From positions 113,177 through 177,176 of the forward strand of contig JAGVSM010003653.1 in NCBI GenBank assembly GCA_022494885.1: 64,000 nt of DNA. Reading direction: 5' to 3'. Positions within the stretch are counted from its first letter, which is position 1. Each line of letters opens with the position of its first letter. This document shows, piece by piece, positions 62,561 through 64,000 of this stretch. A model generated the notes under the pieces. The model was not told the origin of the DNA and did no database searches. It saw nothing but the letters and a program-made list of their open reading frames with translations. Both the position numbers and the translations under genes were made by a program. Source of the DNA: Micrasema longulum (lineage: Eukaryota > Arthropoda > Insecta > Trichoptera > Brachycentridae).

Positions 62561-63254
62561 ATTTTTTTTATTTAATAGCATAATTATACATTTTTACAAT
62601 TTAAAAAAAAAATTCACTTGTTATATTTTTACTAAAACTAAAATCCCACCAAGCCACTTTTTGTAGCTTGTTGGTGAAGATTATATTTATACTGACTTAA
62701 TAATATTATTTACATTTATAAAAACAATGAATAACACACAAAAATTAACAGCCGGAAAGATCAGAATAAACATGTTTATACAAATAATAATATATAAATG
62801 TATTTTTTAAATACAAGAAAATATATGAAAAAATAAAATATTTACACCTAAGCTACTATTCATATATAAACTCTTGATCGAGTAGCCACTCTCTTATTTT
62901 GCTCTTGTTACAATTCGATTGTTCTTTTTGCAAACGTAAAACTCCGGTCTTCTCACCAACTGAGGGGTGTACTTTTGCAGGAATACGATTTTTAAAAATG
63001 TATTGAAGATAATATTATTTAAGTATTACCAAAAATCCATTAAAAATAAATAAATGGGTAGAAATTATAAGGAATTTAAGAAAAGAATCTGATTGAGAAA
63101 CACAAAAAACAAATACTGTTTGTAAACATTCAAAATCAAATTTTTTTACACACGAAAAAACAACATCTTTGCATTTATTTGTAATTGCATTCTCCTCAAA
63201 TACAACCCTGGTAGGTCGATGAATAAAACATTTATGCTCCTTCCTTATTTTTTT
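62561..63254. other. No feature recognised
   Basis: AT-rich. The minus-strand frame 63015-63290 (91 codons) has no known motif. Confidence 0.35.
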
Positions 63255-63400
63255 ACATATTAGATTGAAGATTTTAATATCTACGAACACGTACAGCGCA
63301 AATATCTATATTTCTCGGAAAATCGCACGTAAATCGGTTCAGCCGTTTAGGAGGAGTTCGGTGACATCACACGTACAGAAGAATTATATATATATATAAA
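63255..63400 (+). repeat. Retroposon 3' end (CGGTTCAGCCGTTTAGGAGGAGTTCGGTGA)
   Basis: TCGGTTCAGCCGTTTAGGAGGAGTTCGG followed by GAATTATATATATATATAAAG is the sort of 3' end found in insect CR1/Zenon-like repeats (general knowledge). It directly precedes repeat D. Confidence 0.5.
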
Positions 63401-63407
63401 GACTAGC

Positions 63408-63620
63408 TTTTACCCGCGGCTCCGCTCACTTGGTATTGAAGAGCAATTATTTAGATTATTAATTAATTGTGCCGTTCATCAACAAGATGAACAAGAATTC
63501 CTGATGGAATCATATATTTTATCGGGATTAAAAGTAGCTTGGTCTTTCAAGTATTTCTATGAAAGAAATACGATTATCCTATAGTCCATGGTGACGTGGC
63601 ATCGTTATTCCGTCCACAAA
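63408..63620 (+). repeat. Retroposon family D, copy 3
   Basis: TAGCTTTTACCCGCGGCTCCGCTCACTTGG, then ATCGGGATTAAAAGTAGCTTGG and a GTGACGTGGCATCG word. Its start matches 27603. Confidence 0.6.
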
Positions 63621-63659
63621 TCCAAAATCATACTGCAAAACTAAAACGAAAGGCAAACC

Positions 63660-64000
63660 AAACTAAACATAGATAAATCAAGTCAATAGGGAAATATCAC
63701 ATTCTACGAATATCAATAAATTGTATGAAATGGATTTAGTACAATTAATTGTAGTTTCAATATCAAATGGATATTGTGGAGAAATGTTTTCATATATAAA
63801 TGTAAAAAAGAAATTCAATAAGAGTACGTTCGTAGGAAAACGCGACGTGTTTGGCCTTGGTTGTTGTGACGTCAAGATTCGTGAAATTGTTCCCCACAAA
63901 TTTTAATAGCTAGGAGCAAAAAAACATGAATCGTGACGTATTAATATTAAAAACTTTATACCCGCGCACTAGGCGACACCTGAAAATATTTTTTAATTTT
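63660..64000 (+). repeat. Family F, copy 4
   Basis: GGGAAATATCACATTCTACGAATATC, TTGTGGAGAAATGTTTTCATATATAA, AACGCGACGTGTTTGGCC, GTGACGTCAAGATTCGTGAAATTG and GAATCGTGACGTATTA. It runs to near the window edge. Open frames on both strands across it are not real genes. Confidence 0.7.

Noticed and set aside
1..64000. CRISPR arrays, bacterial operons, phage or toxin genes
   Set aside because: No regularly spaced repeats or prokaryotic gene arrangement; the sequence is eukaryotic throughout.

Overview
This window looks like intergenic or intronic DNA from an animal nuclear genome, most likely an arthropod (probably an insect). The evidence is its AT-richness, the tRNA-headed SINEs, the many 5'-truncated non-LTR retrotransposon (LINE) tails ending in AATAAATAAA-like runs, a Ty3/Gypsy LTR retrotransposon, and cut-and-paste elements with textbook target duplications. 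There are no operons, no bacterial features and no host protein-coding gene that I can recognise with confidence. Almost every long reading frame with recognisable content belongs to a transposable element. All family names (A, B, C and so on) are my own labels from comparing copies within this window; I had no database.

Layout. 0.4-9.6 kb: first copy of MITE family A, a PIF/Harbinger-like element (3.56-4.85 kb), LINE 3' ends and the first foldback element B. 10-14.5 kb: three LINE pieces (two facing each other) and a hAT-type element with an 8-bp target duplication and a nested MITE. 14.6-20.8 kb: the only near-complete element, a 6.2-kb Gypsy retrotransposon inserted inside a SINE. It has near-identical LTRs, a gag, a classic -1 frameshift signal (A AAA AAC, 9-nt spacer, hairpin) and a pol broken by one frameshift. 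21-33 kb: RTE-like LINE ends, a Penelope-like insert (23.6-24.3 kb) with inverted arms, four kinds of tRNA-headed repeat, two more B elements and several retroposon tails. 33-46 kb: dense MITE territory with nested insertions whose order can be read (family A split by C and by a SINE). 46-49 kb: little that I recognise. 49-61 kb: more A, C, F and LINE copies, a 423-bp insert carrying a hammerhead-ribozyme-like motif, and three GC-rich islands or open frames that are weak host-exon candidates. 61-64 kb: mostly featureless, ending in retroposon tails and an F element.

How it works together. The region records layered transposition. LINE lineages supply reverse transcription, and SINEs and short retroposons presumably borrow it. 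hAT-, PIF-, Tc1/mariner- and possibly piggyBac-type MITEs depend on transposases encoded elsewhere. The most interesting signal is a recurring hammerhead-like motif (CUGA-like box, stem II, GAAACCGGUC, matching stem I) in small retro-inserts with clean target duplications at 23.6-24.3 kb and 53.8-54.2 kb, and again at 55.07 kb. Penelope-like elements are known to carry such ribozymes; the small 423-bp unit may be a non-autonomous relative.
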